From Mycobacterium sp. 852002-40037_SCH5390672 (GTDB taxonomy: Bacteria > Actinomycetota > Actinomycetes > Mycobacteriales > Mycobacteriaceae), in NCBI RefSeq assembly GCF_001665875.1, contig NZ_LZTA01000047.1:1-60258 (forward strand): a stretch of 60,258 nt of DNA, read 5' to 3'. A program made the translations under genes and the position numbers. The notes below the pieces were generated by a model. The model was not told where the DNA came from. It searched no databases and was given only the letters and a program-made list of their open reading frames with translations. Shown here piece by piece: positions 30,962-39,521 of the stretch (position 1 is its first letter; each line of letters starts with the position of its first letter).

Positions 30962-31110
30962 GGCTTTTCGCGCTGCGCGCGCCACTAGATGTCGAATGGG
31001 CGGTGCGGCAGATGCACCAACGGCACTGATCCATCGCGGTTCGCGTGCAGAGTCTTTCTATGCCGCCACGAAAGACGTTGCAATGCAGCAATTTCCATCC
31101 CGCATGCCCG
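30962..31110 (-). pseudogene. Decayed 3' remnant of a DUF5666-type gene
   Basis: Read on the minus strand, this segment ends in VHLPHRPFDI and a TAG at 30985-30987. The intact DUF5666-type gene at 35350-36111 ends HLHLPHLPFHL and a TAG. Shared nucleotide blocks are CGCCACTAGA at the stops, ACTGATC with TCGCGTGCAG, and CAATGCA. An upstream piece GNCCIA in another frame parallels GKCIGA. Just after the stop, 30962-30989 resembles the end of the 50-bp repeat found after the intact gene. Frame changes show it is not functional. Confidence 0.5.
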
Positions 31111-31440
31111 AAAGGTCTCCACCCGCTGGGAACCGCCATCTTGTCGTGGGATGCCATGACTGGTGCTCGCTGACGATTTCCCCCTCGCGCCGCGCCGGAC
31201 CCGCACTCGTGAACAGACTCAGGTACCGTCCGTAGCCTTCGGATTCGAGGTTGTCGCGGTGAATGAAGCGCAGCGACACCATCACAGCAAAGATGAGGAT
31301 GTCTGGCTGCTGCTGCAGCAGCGTCGATCTGGTGGCCATCCCGGGAATCAACTCGACCGCTATGGCGTTCGGCTAGCCGTGGCGCATGCGAAGAGATGCC
31401 TTAATATCAGCCCGTCGAGCATTCCTGATCGGGGGGCACG
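31111..31440. promoter_or_regulatory. Gene-free region upstream of mmpS
   Basis: No convincing gene is visible here; short open frames on both strands have no family resemblance. Near the right end, TAATAT at 31402-31407 fits a mycobacterial -10, about 34 bases before the mmpS GTG. GGGGGG at 31431-31436 could act as a ribosome site. Base composition looks less GC-rich than the flanking suf genes, which fits an insertion boundary. Confidence 0.4.
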
Positions 31441-31866
31441 GTGTTGACACTTCTCAAGCGGGCATGGGTTCCGCTGGTTGTGGCCGTGGCGCTGATCATC
31501 GGCGGCGTTGCAGTGATCCGACTCAATGGCGTTTTCCCAGGACCCGGCCTGTCCAAGCCCGATCCCCGGGATGCGACCCCGCCGTATGCGGCCAAGACCG
31601 CCATCTACGAAATCCTGGGACCGCCCGGGACTACCGGCGTCGTCAACTGGATGGATGCGGAGTCACTACCGCAGAAGGCCAGCTTCACCACATTGCCGTG
31701 GTCGAAGACGATCGTCGCCGAGATGCCCGGCATCTTCGCCTACGTCGTCGCCCAAGGTGACAGTCCCTCCATCGGCTGCCGCATCACCGTCGACGGCAAG
31801 TTGGTCGATCAACAACAGGTCAACACCCGCGACGCGCAGGTTTCCTGCTTGGACAAATCCGCGTGA
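31441..31866 (+). CDS. MmpS-family membrane protein
   Basis: MmpS proteins are the small periplasmic partners of MmpL lipid or siderophore exporters. The 141-aa protein has one N-terminal TM helix (LKRAWVPLVVAVALIIGGVAVIRL, family signature) and a periplasmic beta-rich domain. That domain contains VNWMDAESLPQ, ending with two cysteines (IGCRI and VSCLD) that could form the usual disulfide. It starts at GTG 31441 and overlaps mmpL by four bases. Which numbered MmpS it corresponds to cannot be assigned from sequence reading. Confidence 0.92.
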   Translation: MLTLLKRAWVPLVVAVALIIGGVAVIRLNGVFPGPGLSKPDPRDATPPYAAKTAIYEILGPPGTTGVVNWMDAESLPQKASFTTLPWSKTIVAEMPGIFAYVVAQGDSPSIGCRITVDGKLVDQQQVNTRDAQVSCLDKSA

Positions 31867-34799
31867 CCGACGATACGAGCGACACCGACAAGATCCCCGT
31901 CGCGCAGCGCACCGAAGTTGAGCGCAAACCGCGTCTGGCCCGCACCATCCGCGTCCTGGCGCTGCCGATCGTCGTGGTCTGGCTGCTGATCGCGATCGGC
32001 GTCAACGTCTTCGTCCCGCAGTTGGAGAAGGTCGCCGAGGAGGTCTCGGTGCCGCTGTCGCCATCCGATGCGCCTTCGGTGACCGGGATGAAGCACATCG
32101 GGGAGAAATTCAAGGAGTACGACTCCGACAACCTCGTCCTGGTGACCCTGGTCGGTGACAAACCACTCGGGCAGGACGCGCACCGGTATTACGACGATCT
32201 GGTCAAGAAGCTGCAGCAGGACCACGAACACGTCGAGCATGCGCTGAATTTCTGGGGACAGCGATTCACGTCCTCGGGTGTCGAGAGCTACGACCACAAG
32301 GCCGCCTATGTCCAGGTCAACCTGCGCGGTGACCAGGGCGGAGCCGTCGGCGACAAATCGGTTGCCGCGGTTCGCAAAATAGTCGCGGACTCCAAGCCGC
32401 CGGCCGGAGTGAAGGCCTACGTCGCCGGTCAGGGAGCCTTGACCGCCGACACGATCGTCGTCGGCGACGCGAGCCTGGCCAAGATGACGATCATCACCAT
32501 CATCATCATCGCGATCATGCTGATGTTCGTCTACCGATCCATCGGCACGGTGCTGCTGACGATGGTCATCCTGTTCGTCGGACTGGCCACTGGCCGCGGC
32601 GTAGTCGCGCTGCTGGGCGAAACCGGCATCATGGGGCTCTCGACCTTCGCCGTCAACTTGCTGACGGCACTGGCCATCGCGGCGGGCACCGACTATGCGA
32701 TCTTCATGGTCGGCCGCTACCAGGAGGGCCGCGAACGGGGGCTGGACCGCGAAGCCGCCTACTACGACACCTTCGCCGGTGTCACCAAGGTGGTGCTGGG
32801 CTCAGGTTTGACGATCGTCGGGGCGTTGGCCTGTCTGAAATTCACCCGGCTGCCGTACTTCAGTTCGCTGGCGTTTCCGTGCGCCGTGGGTCTGTTGGTG
32901 GTGGTGGCCGCCGGGGTCACGCTGACGCCGGCGCTGATCGTCTTCGCAAGCGGCTTCGGCCTTTTCGACCCGAAACGCGAGTTCAACTACACCCGGTGGC
33001 GCCGTCTGGCAACGGCCATCGTGCGGTGGCCGGCGCCCATCCTCGCGACCTCCGTCATCCTGGCGATCGTCGGCGCCCTGGGCCTGATGGGCTTCACTCC
33101 GCGCTACAACGACCTGTACTACCTGCCGGAGAGCGCTGCGTCGGTGAAGGCCTACACCGCGGCCGATCAGCACTTCACCCAGGCCCGTATGAACCCTGAC
33201 CTTCTGATGATCGAATCGGACCACGATCTGCGCAATCCCCGAGACATGCTGGTCCTGGACAAGATTGCCGGCGCCATTTTCCGGGTGCCCGGCATCGAAC
33301 GGGTACAGAGCATCACCAGACCTCTCGGCCCGCCAATTCAAGACGGATCCATTCCGTTCCAGCTCAGTGTGCAAAGCGCGCCGATCCGCAGCAACCTCGA
33401 TTACCTGAAGGCCCGTGTCGGCGACATCAAGAAGATCACCGGTTTCCTTGACACCCAGATCGCCCTGTTGGAGCGCCAGTACGCGGTGACCCAGAAGCTC
33501 GCGAACGCTGCGGACGACAGCTCGAAAACCACGGGGGAGACGGCGGCCATCACGGACGAGATCCGGGACCACATCGCGGATTTCGACGACTTCTGGAGAC
33601 CGATTCGCAGTTACTTCTATTGGGAGAAGCACTGCTTCGACATCCCGATCTGCTGGTCGCTACGATCGCTCTTCGACGCGCTGGACGGGTTCGATCAGCT
33701 GGCCGAAAAGTTCCACCATCTCACCCACGATCTCACCAACACGGCTGCGGCCACGCGCGAATTGCTGGCGATTATTCCCGAGAATATCGCGGTCTCGAAG
33801 TCGATCCGGGATACGACGCTGACCATCTACAGTTCGTTCGACAGTCTGATCGATCAGTTCGACCGGCTGACCGACACGAACGCCGTGATGGGCAAGTCCT
33901 TCAACGACTCTCAGGTGGAAAGCCTCTTTTACCTGCCACCCGAGATCTTCCAGAACCCGGACTTCCAGCTGGGGTTGAGCTTGATGGTGTCGCCGGACGG
34001 CAAAGCCGCTCGCTTCATCATCACCCACGCCGTGGACCCGGCGACGACGAAGGGAATCGCGTCCGTCGATCAGGAACGCCAAGCGGCCAAGGAGGCGCTG
34101 AAACTCACCTCGTTGGAGAACGCCGACATCTACATGGGCGGCACGGCCGCGACGTTTTACGACATCGCCAACGGCGCCAAGTACGACCTGATGATCGCCG
34201 GGGTGGCCTCGATCGTGCTCATCTTCATCATCATGGTGATCGTCACCCGAGCTTTGGTCGCAGCGGGTGTCATCGTCGGCACCATCGTGATGTCGCTAGG
34301 GGCCGCCTTCGGGTTCTCGACCCTGATCTGGCAGCACCTTGGTAATTTCCAGTTGCACTGGGTAGCAACTGAATTCGCGTTGATCGTGCTCTTGGCGGTG
34401 GGATCTGATTACAACCTGATGCTGGTGTCCCGAATCGAGGAGGAGATCGGAGCCGGCCTGAAAACAGGACTCATCCGAGGCATGGGTGTTACCGGCCCGG
34501 TGGTTACTGCCGCCGGTGTCGTGTTCGCCGTCACCATGGGCACGATGATCACCAGCGATCTGCGGGCGATCGGCCAATTCGGCACGACGATCGGCATTGG
34601 CCTGTTGTTCGACACCTTCGTCGTCCGATCGCTCATCACGCCGTCGATCATGACGGTGATGGGACGCTGGTTCTGGTGGCCGAAGCGGGTACGGGTCCGT
34701 CCGGCCAGCCAGATGCTTCGGTCCGTCGGTCCGCGCCCGCTGGTTCGTGCACTGCTGTATCAGCCCCGGCACGAGGCCCCGCGGGATCCGCAGACGTAG
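31863..34799 (+). CDS. MmpL-family RND transporter
   Basis: The 978-aa RND transporter exports lipids or siderophores using proton force. A TM helix at ~25-47 is followed by periplasmic domain 1 and TM2-6, which include GTDYAIFMVGRYQE. TM7 and a long periplasmic domain 2 come next, then TM8-12 with GSDYNLMLVSRIEE. The two Asp-Tyr pairs are the proton-relay residues. Domain 2 contains a long helical hairpin (~520-660) with CFDIPIC at its tip, like the coiled-coil arm of MmpL4/MmpL5-type exporters. No regulator is adjacent. Confidence 0.93.
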   Translation: MTDDTSDTDKIPVAQRTEVERKPRLARTIRVLALPIVVVWLLIAIGVNVFVPQLEKVAEEVSVPLSPSDAPSVTGMKHIGEKFKEYDSDNLVLVTLVGDKPLGQDAHRYYDDLVKKLQQDHEHVEHALNFWGQRFTSSGVESYDHKAAYVQVNLRGDQGGAVGDKSVAAVRKIVADSKPPAGVKAYVAGQGALTADTIVVGDASLAKMTIITIIIIAIMLMFVYRSIGTVLLTMVILFVGLATGRGVVALLGETGIMGLSTFAVNLLTALAIAAGTDYAIFMVGRYQEGRERGLDREAAYYDTFAGVTKVVLGSGLTIVGALACLKFTRLPYFSSLAFPCAVGLLVVVAAGVTLTPALIVFASGFGLFDPKREFNYTRWRRLATAIVRWPAPILATSVILAIVGALGLMGFTPRYNDLYYLPESAASVKAYTAADQHFTQARMNPDLLMIESDHDLRNPRDMLVLDKIAGAIFRVPGIERVQSITRPLGPPIQDGSIPFQLSVQSAPIRSNLDYLKARVGDIKKITGFLDTQIALLERQYAVTQKLANAADDSSKTTGETAAITDEIRDHIADFDDFWRPIRSYFYWEKHCFDIPICWSLRSLFDALDGFDQLAEKFHHLTHDLTNTAAATRELLAIIPENIAVSKSIRDTTLTIYSSFDSLIDQFDRLTDTNAVMGKSFNDSQVESLFYLPPEIFQNPDFQLGLSLMVSPDGKAARFIITHAVDPATTKGIASVDQERQAAKEALKLTSLENADIYMGGTAATFYDIANGAKYDLMIAGVASIVLIFIIMVIVTRALVAAGVIVGTIVMSLGAAFGFSTLIWQHLGNFQLHWVATEFALIVLLAVGSDYNLMLVSRIEEEIGAGLKTGLIRGMGVTGPVVTAAGVVFAVTMGTMITSDLRAIGQFGTTIGIGLLFDTFVVRSLITPSIMTVMGRWFWWPKRVRVRPASQMLRSVGPRPLVRALLYQPRHEAPRDPQT

Positions 34800-34950
34800 C
34801 ATCCGGCACAGTACGCGCCGCCGACTGCGGATTATGTAGTACACGTCGGTGCCCGCTATTGCGCCGAAGGTTGCCGGCTTTGGCCAGAACGCGGGGCGAA
34901 TTGAACTGGGAGGAGGAACGGCTCAGCAAAGAGACCTGATGGCGACCGGT

Positions 34951-35169
34951 CTACGTTTCGTGCGGCGCCGCCATGGCGGCTTCGCGCTGAGCCTTCTCTT
35001 TGACGTGGGTCGAGCAGCAATGCCCAATATCGCAATGGAAGCGGTCACTGCATTCATGTGAACAGTAGGCCGTTGCGGCCGGAAGCCAGTCCGGATCGGA
35101 TAGGTCACGCCGTCGGGCGGTCGGATCGAACGTGTGGCCGCAATGCACACAGGTCTTGGTCTTGACCAT
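34951..35169 (-). CDS. Small cysteine-rich, probably zinc-binding protein
   Basis: This 72-aa protein has CVHCGH near residue 7, YCSHEC at ~35 and FHCDIGHCC at ~45, giving seven cysteines and several histidines. The spacing suggests a zinc ribbon, possibly with a second site. I do not recognise the family. ATG 35169 gives MVKTKTCVHCGH. It is convergent with mmpL, 151 bp from its stop. A real gene is likely given the ordered cysteines, but function is unknown. Confidence 0.6.
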   Translation of the reverse strand: MVKTKTCVHCGHTFDPTARRRDLSDPDWLPAATAYCSHECSDRFHCDIGHCCSTHVKEKAQREAAMAAPHET

Positions 35170-35248
35170 ACTGGTCAGGATACGCGCCGCGGCCCGAAAT
35201 CGGTGCTGGTTTCAGATCGATAGCTAACAATTTTCGTTTCGCAAAACA

Positions 35249-35354
35249 GGTGGCGACCCGCTGCGCCCGGCTTCGCCGCGCTGGCGATCGCCACTAGATC
35301 AGATGGTGGCGACCCGCTGCGCCCGGCTTCGCCGCGCTGGCGATCGCCACTAGA
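35249..35354. repeat. Two 50-bp direct repeats with inverted ends
   Basis: 35249-35298 and 35305-35354 are identical (GGTGGCGACCCGCTGCGCCC ... TCGCCACTAGA) with a 56-bp period. Each copy has GTGGCGA and TCGCCAC as terminal inverted arms, so each can fold into a hairpin. The right copy contains the TAG stop of the DUF5666-type gene (35350-35352). A degenerate partial copy sits at 30962-30989. REP-like elements of this kind are found between mycobacterial genes and may act as terminators. Confidence 0.85.
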
Positions 35355-36111
35355 GGTGGAAGGGGAGGTGAGGCAGGTGCAGGTGGTGGTGCGGGTGCCC
35401 CATCGGTGGGCATGTCTCCACACTGATCATCGTCGCGTGCAGCACGCCACCGTCTTGAATTCCCTGCGCCCCAATGCATTTACCGTTCGTGATCGCCTGG
35501 GTGTCCGACGGCGTCTGCCGCTGGTATGAGGTCGAGTCGGCGACGGTCACGTTGGTGGAGGCGCCCGGGCCGCCGGGGCCCAGACCGTTGACGGCGATGG
35601 TGTTGCCCGTGACCGAGGCGACCGTCCCGTAAAACCCGGCGGGGGGCGGGCACTTGCCGTCGGCGGACTGGGTGACCGTCACCGCCTGCGCGGTGATCGC
35701 AGCGGGGGGCGGCGCGCTCTGCGGGGTCGCGCGGACGTTCACGCAACTGCCGGGCGTCACATCGGTCAGCTTCGCCGGGGTGACATCGACGACCCTGGTC
35801 TGCGGCGTGTAGTCCACCGTCGCCGAGCCGGTCCGCGTCCGAAGCGCTACCGTGCCACCCGAATTCGACTGCACCATGCCCTCGACGTAGTCCTTGCCGA
35901 CCGGTGGCGGCGGAGGCCCTGGTGGTGCGGGTGGCACCGCGTTGGGTGCCGCGCTGGGCGGGACGGCCGTGACGGCACGTGGCGCGCTGCTGTTCGACGC
36001 GTCGTGCGACGGGCCGCACATGGCAACGCACACCGCGACGAAAGCAATGACTGCGCCGAGCGCGATCTGCGTCCGCCTGGTCTTCAACGATAGGGCAGGC
36101 ACAGAACTCAT
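35350..36111 (-). CDS. Exported Pro-rich protein with DUF5666-like repeats (A)
   Basis: The 253-aa protein starts with a basic segment and a hydrophobic helix (~13-32, IALGAVIAFVAVCVAMC), so it is exported or membrane-anchored. A Pro/Ala linker follows (PPAPPGPPPPP). Two DUF5666-like beta units come next: YVEGMVQSNSGGTVALRT (~75) and FYGTVASVTGNTIAVNG (~160). Paired cysteines precede each second half (GSCVNV, GKCPPP, GKCIGA). The C-terminus is His-rich (HPHHHLHLPHLPFHL), a possible metal site. It is paralogous to the next gene. Function unknown. Confidence 0.7.
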   Translation of the reverse strand: MSSVPALSLKTRRTQIALGAVIAFVAVCVAMCGPSHDASNSSAPRAVTAVPPSAAPNAVPPAPPGPPPPPVGKDYVEGMVQSNSGGTVALRTRTGSATVDYTPQTRVVDVTPAKLTDVTPGSCVNVRATPQSAPPPAAITAQAVTVTQSADGKCPPPAGFYGTVASVTGNTIAVNGLGPGGPGASTNVTVADSTSYQRQTPSDTQAITNGKCIGAQGIQDGGVLHATMISVETCPPMGHPHHHLHLPHLPFHL

Positions 36112-36214
36112 CTCCGATCAAACGTTTCGCCGTCCTGAGCAAATACCCCCGCCGGGCGCGGTTTTCACGCCGCGCCGGCGGGAGTGGCGACAATCTCAGT
36201 CAGCGGAGCCGGGG

Positions 36215-37003
36215 TCAGTGACCCTGGCCAGGCTGCTTGGGCTTGCCGCATTTGCCGTCGACGGCCTGTCGTAGATTGATGCTCGTCGCTTGCAGCGCGC
36301 CACCGTTGTCCTGGGTTCCGCGCGCGGCCAGGCATTTGCCCGGCGTGATCGCGTCGGTGTTCGCGGACGACTGCTTGCTGTATTTGGTCTTCTCGTCGAC
36401 CGTAACGGTCGTTTGCGTGGTGTTGCCGCTGGGATCGGTGTTGGTGAGATTGATGGTGTTACCGGAAACCGACGCCACCGAGCCCCGGACCCAGGCCGGC
36501 TTCGCGGGGGCCTGCGACGGTGGCAGTGAGGGCGGCGTGGTGGTGGAACCGCCGGGTGCTGACTGCGGCGGCTTCGGGCAGGCGCCGTTGACGGACTCGC
36601 TGATCTTCACCGACGCGGCGGTGACCGACTGCCCGGGCGCCGATCCCTCCGCCGGCTTCACGCTGACGCAGCTGCCGGGGGTGACGTCCGGCAGCCCGGC
36701 CGGGACGGCCTCGGTGATCTTGGTGGTCGAGGTGAAGTTCACTGAGGCGGTCGCGTTGTCTTCTTTGGTGACCTGAATGGAGTTGCCCGCCACCGAGGCG
36801 ATCAGACCGCTGACCCGCGCTTCGGCGTTGGGGGTGGACGAGGTGGCCGTCGACGTGACGGTTGACGTCGAGGTTGAGGTCGAGGTTGACGGGGGGCCGG
36901 ATTTGTTCGAGGAGCCGCAGGCGGACAGGGACAATGCGGTGGCTCCCGCGACGGCGAATACCGCGAAGCGAGTGAGCCGGGGCATGTGACAGCTGGCAGA
37001 CAT
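36215..37003 (-). CDS. Lipoprotein with DUF5666-like repeats (B)
   Basis: The 262-aa protein has a lipoprotein signal (FAVAGATALSLSAC-GSS), a Thr/Ser-rich linker with TSTS repeats, and two DUF5666-like units (ARVSGLIASVAGNSIQV and WVRGSVASVSGNTINLTN). Cysteine positions match protein A (GSCVSV, GACPKP, GKCLAA, GKCGKP). ATG 37003 is chosen because GGAGA precedes it at 7-8 bases; ATG 37018 and 36985 are alternatives. It lies 103 bp upstream of gene A on the same strand. A surface role is inferred. Confidence 0.75.
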   Translation of the reverse strand: MSASCHMPRLTRFAVFAVAGATALSLSACGSSNKSGPPSTSTSTSTSTVTSTATSSTPNAEARVSGLIASVAGNSIQVTKEDNATASVNFTSTTKITEAVPAGLPDVTPGSCVSVKPAEGSAPGQSVTAASVKISESVNGACPKPPQSAPGGSTTTPPSLPPSQAPAKPAWVRGSVASVSGNTINLTNTDPSGNTTQTTVTVDEKTKYSKQSSANTDAITPGKCLAARGTQDNGGALQATSINLRQAVDGKCGKPKQPGQGH

Positions 37004-37086
37004 CAACGTTTTCTCCATTCGTCGGTTAAAGCCAACGTCATGGATTACCCGTTTAACCTGTGTCCAACCTGTGTATTTAGCGGCGC

Positions 37087-38913
37087 TCAGAAGGCTTCTT
37101 CGGCCATCTTCATGATGTCGTCGTCGAGGGTCTCGATGACCCCGCGCAGCGCGGTCAGCCTCGGCAGCATGTTCTTGGCGAAGAATCCCGCGGTCGCGAC
37201 CTTGCCCCGATAGAACGATTCGTCGTTTCCCGCGCCGTCCGCCAGCGCGCGCTGCGCGATGTCGGCCTGCGCCAACAGTCGCCAGCCGATCAGCAGATCG
37301 CCGACCGCGAGCAGATAACGCACCGATCCCAGGCCCACCTTGTAAATCTCGCCTGCGTGCTGCGCCGCTGACATCAGGTAGCCCGTCAACGCAGCCGTCA
37401 TCGCCGTCACGTCGTCGTACGCGGTCTGCACCAGCTGGGCGGTCGGCTTGAGCGCCTCGTCACAGTCGTCGATAGTCGCCGTGATCTGAGTCGTCAAGAA
37501 CTGAAGGGCCTGACCCCGGTCGCGCACGATCTTGCGGAAGAAGAAGTCGAGAGCCTGGATGGCGGTGGTGCCCTCATAGAGCGAGTCGATCTTGGAATCG
37601 CGGATGTACTGCTCGAGCGGATAGTCGGCCAGGAATCCGGAACCGCCCAGCGTCTGCAGCGACTCGGTCAGCACCTCGTAGGCCCGTTCGGAGCTCACCC
37701 CTTTGACGATCGGTAGCAGCAGATCGTCGATTCGGTGCGCCATTTCGTGATCGGCACCCGAAACATGTTGGGCCACTGCATCATCCTGATGAGCGGCGGC
37801 ATACATGTAGAGCGCGCGCAGCCCCTCCGCGTACGCCTTCTGGGTCATCAGACTGCGACGCACGTCGGGATGATGGATGATCGTGACCCGCGGCGCGGTC
37901 TTGTCGGACATCTGCGTCAGGTCCGCACCCTGCACCCGCTCCTTGGCGAAGGCCAGCGCGTTCAGGTAACCCGTGGACAGCGTGCCGGCGGCTTTGACGC
38001 CAATCGTCATGCGCGCCTGCTCGATTACGGTGAACATCTGCGCGATCCCCCGGTGCACATCGCCGACCAAGTACCCGACGGCGGGCACATCCGTTGCACC
38101 AAAAGTCAATTCGCACGTGGGGGAGGACTTGATGCCCATCTTGTGCTCCACCCCGGTGACGTAAACACCGTTGCGGGGGCCGAGCTCGAAGGTGTCCGGG
38201 TCGAACAGGAATTTGGGCACGTAGAACAGACTCAGCCCCTTGGTGCCCGGGCCGGCGCCCTCGGGGCGGGCGAGCACCAAATGGAAGATGTTCTCGGCGG
38301 TATCGCCCACGTCGCCGCCGGAGATGAAGCGCTTCACGCCCTCGATGTGCCAAGTGCCGTCGGGTTGTTCGACGGCCTTGGCGCGGCCGGCGCCGACGTC
38401 GGAGCCCGCGTCGGGTTCGGTGAGAACCCTGGTGGCCGCCCAGCCCCGCTCCACGCCTTCGGCGGCCCACTGCCGCTGCCGCTCGTTGCCCTCGACGTAT
38501 AACGCCTGCGACATGAACGGGCCCAGACAAAAGAAATTCGCCGAAGGGTTGGCGCAGATGAGCATTTCGTTGACCGCCCACGCCAGCGGCGGCGGTGCGG
38601 GCATGCCGCCGATCTCTTCGGCCATGCCCAGCCGCCACCAGCCGGCCTTTTTGAGCGCCGCCACCGTCTTGGCCAACTCGTCGGGCACGCTGATTTTGTG
38701 CTCGGCCGGGTCGAATACCGGCGGATTGCGGTCGGCGAAGGCGAAGGAATCGGCCACCGGACCTTCGGCAAGGCGAGCGGCTTCGGCCAATATCGTTCGG
38801 ACCGTGTCCTCGTCGAGGTCGCTGTAGCCGCCGGTGCCCAGGACAGCGCCGACATCGAGAACTTCAAACAGGTTGAACTCGAGGTCACGGACGTTAGCGA
38901 TGTAGTGGCCCAA
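37087..38913 (-). CDS. fadE15: Acyl-CoA dehydrogenase (FadE15-like)
   Basis: The FAD enzyme oxidises acyl-CoA to the enoyl form. The 608-aa protein is of the longer AidB/FadE5-like class, with an N-terminal extension (~1-80). The middle domain includes [17 protein letters not shown] and [15 protein letters not shown] helical FAD domain (~300-470) carries [37 protein letters not shown], and a C-terminal helical region follows. Position and length match M. tuberculosis FadE15 (Rv1467c). The symbol is by synteny; substrate unknown. Confidence 0.9.
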   Translation of the reverse strand: MGHYIANVRDLEFNLFEVLDVGAVLGTGGYSDLDEDTVRTILAEAARLAEGPVADSFAFADRNPPVFDPAEHKISVPDELAKTVAALKKAGWWRLGMAEEIGGMPAPPPLAWAVNEMLICANPSANFFCLGPFMSQALYVEGNERQRQWAAEGVERGWAATRVLTEPDAGSDVGAGRAKAVEQPDGTWHIEGVKRFISGGDVGDTAENIFHLVLARPEGAGPGTKGLSLFYVPKFLFDPDTFELGPRNGVYVTGVEHKMGIKSSPTCELTFGATDVPAVGYLVGDVHRGIAQMFTVIEQARMTIGVKAAGTLSTGYLNALAFAKERVQGADLTQMSDKTAPRVTIIHHPDVRRSLMTQKAYAEGLRALYMYAAAHQDDAVAQHVSGADHEMAHRIDDLLLPIVKGVSSERAYEVLTESLQTLGGSGFLADYPLEQYIRDSKIDSLYEGTTAIQALDFFFRKIVRDRGQALQFLTTQITATIDDCDEALKPTAQLVQTAYDDVTAMTAALTGYLMSAAQHAGEIYKVGLGSVRYLLAVGDLLIGWRLLAQADIAQRALADGAGNDESFYRGKVATAGFFAKNMLPRLTALRGVIETLDDDIMKMAEEAF

Positions 38914-39111
38914 CGCGATTCCCTCACTGGTCCTCGAGGCGATGGATCGTCAGGCACAGTCTGTCGGACGCGGGAAAACGTACGCAACCGTAACCAGCGA
39001 CGCCCCGCGACGGGCGCCGCGCAGCGGTGGTGATCCCGTGTGCCGACAGCCGTATTCCGAACTCCCGGCGCATCGGGGAACATCACGTCAGCACCGGGCG
39101 TTACAGCAAAC

Positions 39112-39465
39112 GTGACAACACTTGATCTCACCGCTGAGAAGTTCAACGAAATCATCGAGGGCAACGACATCGTGCTCGTCGACTTCTGGGCGTCCTGGTG
39201 CGGTCCGTGCCGCCAGTTCGGTCCCACTTTCCAGGCGTCGTCGGAGAAGCACCCCGACATCGTGCACGCCAAAGTCGACACCGAGGCCGAACAACAGCTG
39301 GCGGCGGCCGCCCAGATCCGGTCCATCCCCACGCTGATGGCCTTCAAGAAGGGCAAACTGCTGTTCAACCAGCCCGGCGCCCTGCCACCGGCCGCCTTGG
39401 AGGACCTGGTGCAGCAAGTCCGCGCATTCGACCTCGACGCGGCCGAGGCCGGCCCGGCCGAATAG
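39112..39465 (+). CDS. trxA: Thioredoxin
   Basis: The 117-aa protein has the active site WASWCGPCRQF (~residue 27), the cis-proline segment IRSIPTLMAFKKGKL and the thioredoxin fold length. It is a disulfide reductase needing a thioredoxin reductase. GTG 39112 (MTTLDLTAEKF) is favoured because it matches the M. tuberculosis TrxA N-terminus; ATG 39040 would add a 24-residue tail without similarity. ctpD before it and trxB1 after it, both present in M. tuberculosis, are absent here. Confidence 0.93.
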   Translation: MTTLDLTAEKFNEIIEGNDIVLVDFWASWCGPCRQFGPTFQASSEKHPDIVHAKVDTEAEQQLAAAAQIRSIPTLMAFKKGKLLFNQPGALPPAALEDLVQQVRAFDLDAAEAGPAE

Positions 39466-39521
39466 GCCCCACACCGCGCTGCGCGCAGAACCCACAGTTA
39501 GCCACGCGCTAGGTTGCTTGG

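Noticed and set aside
31163..31447. 94-aa plus-strand frame before mmpS
   Set aside because: No recognisable motif, no ribosome site, runs through the mmpS promoter.
38334..39368. 344-aa minus-strand frame over fadE15 and trxA
   Set aside because: Contains fadE15 codons shifted by one base; the real fadE15 frame is complete.
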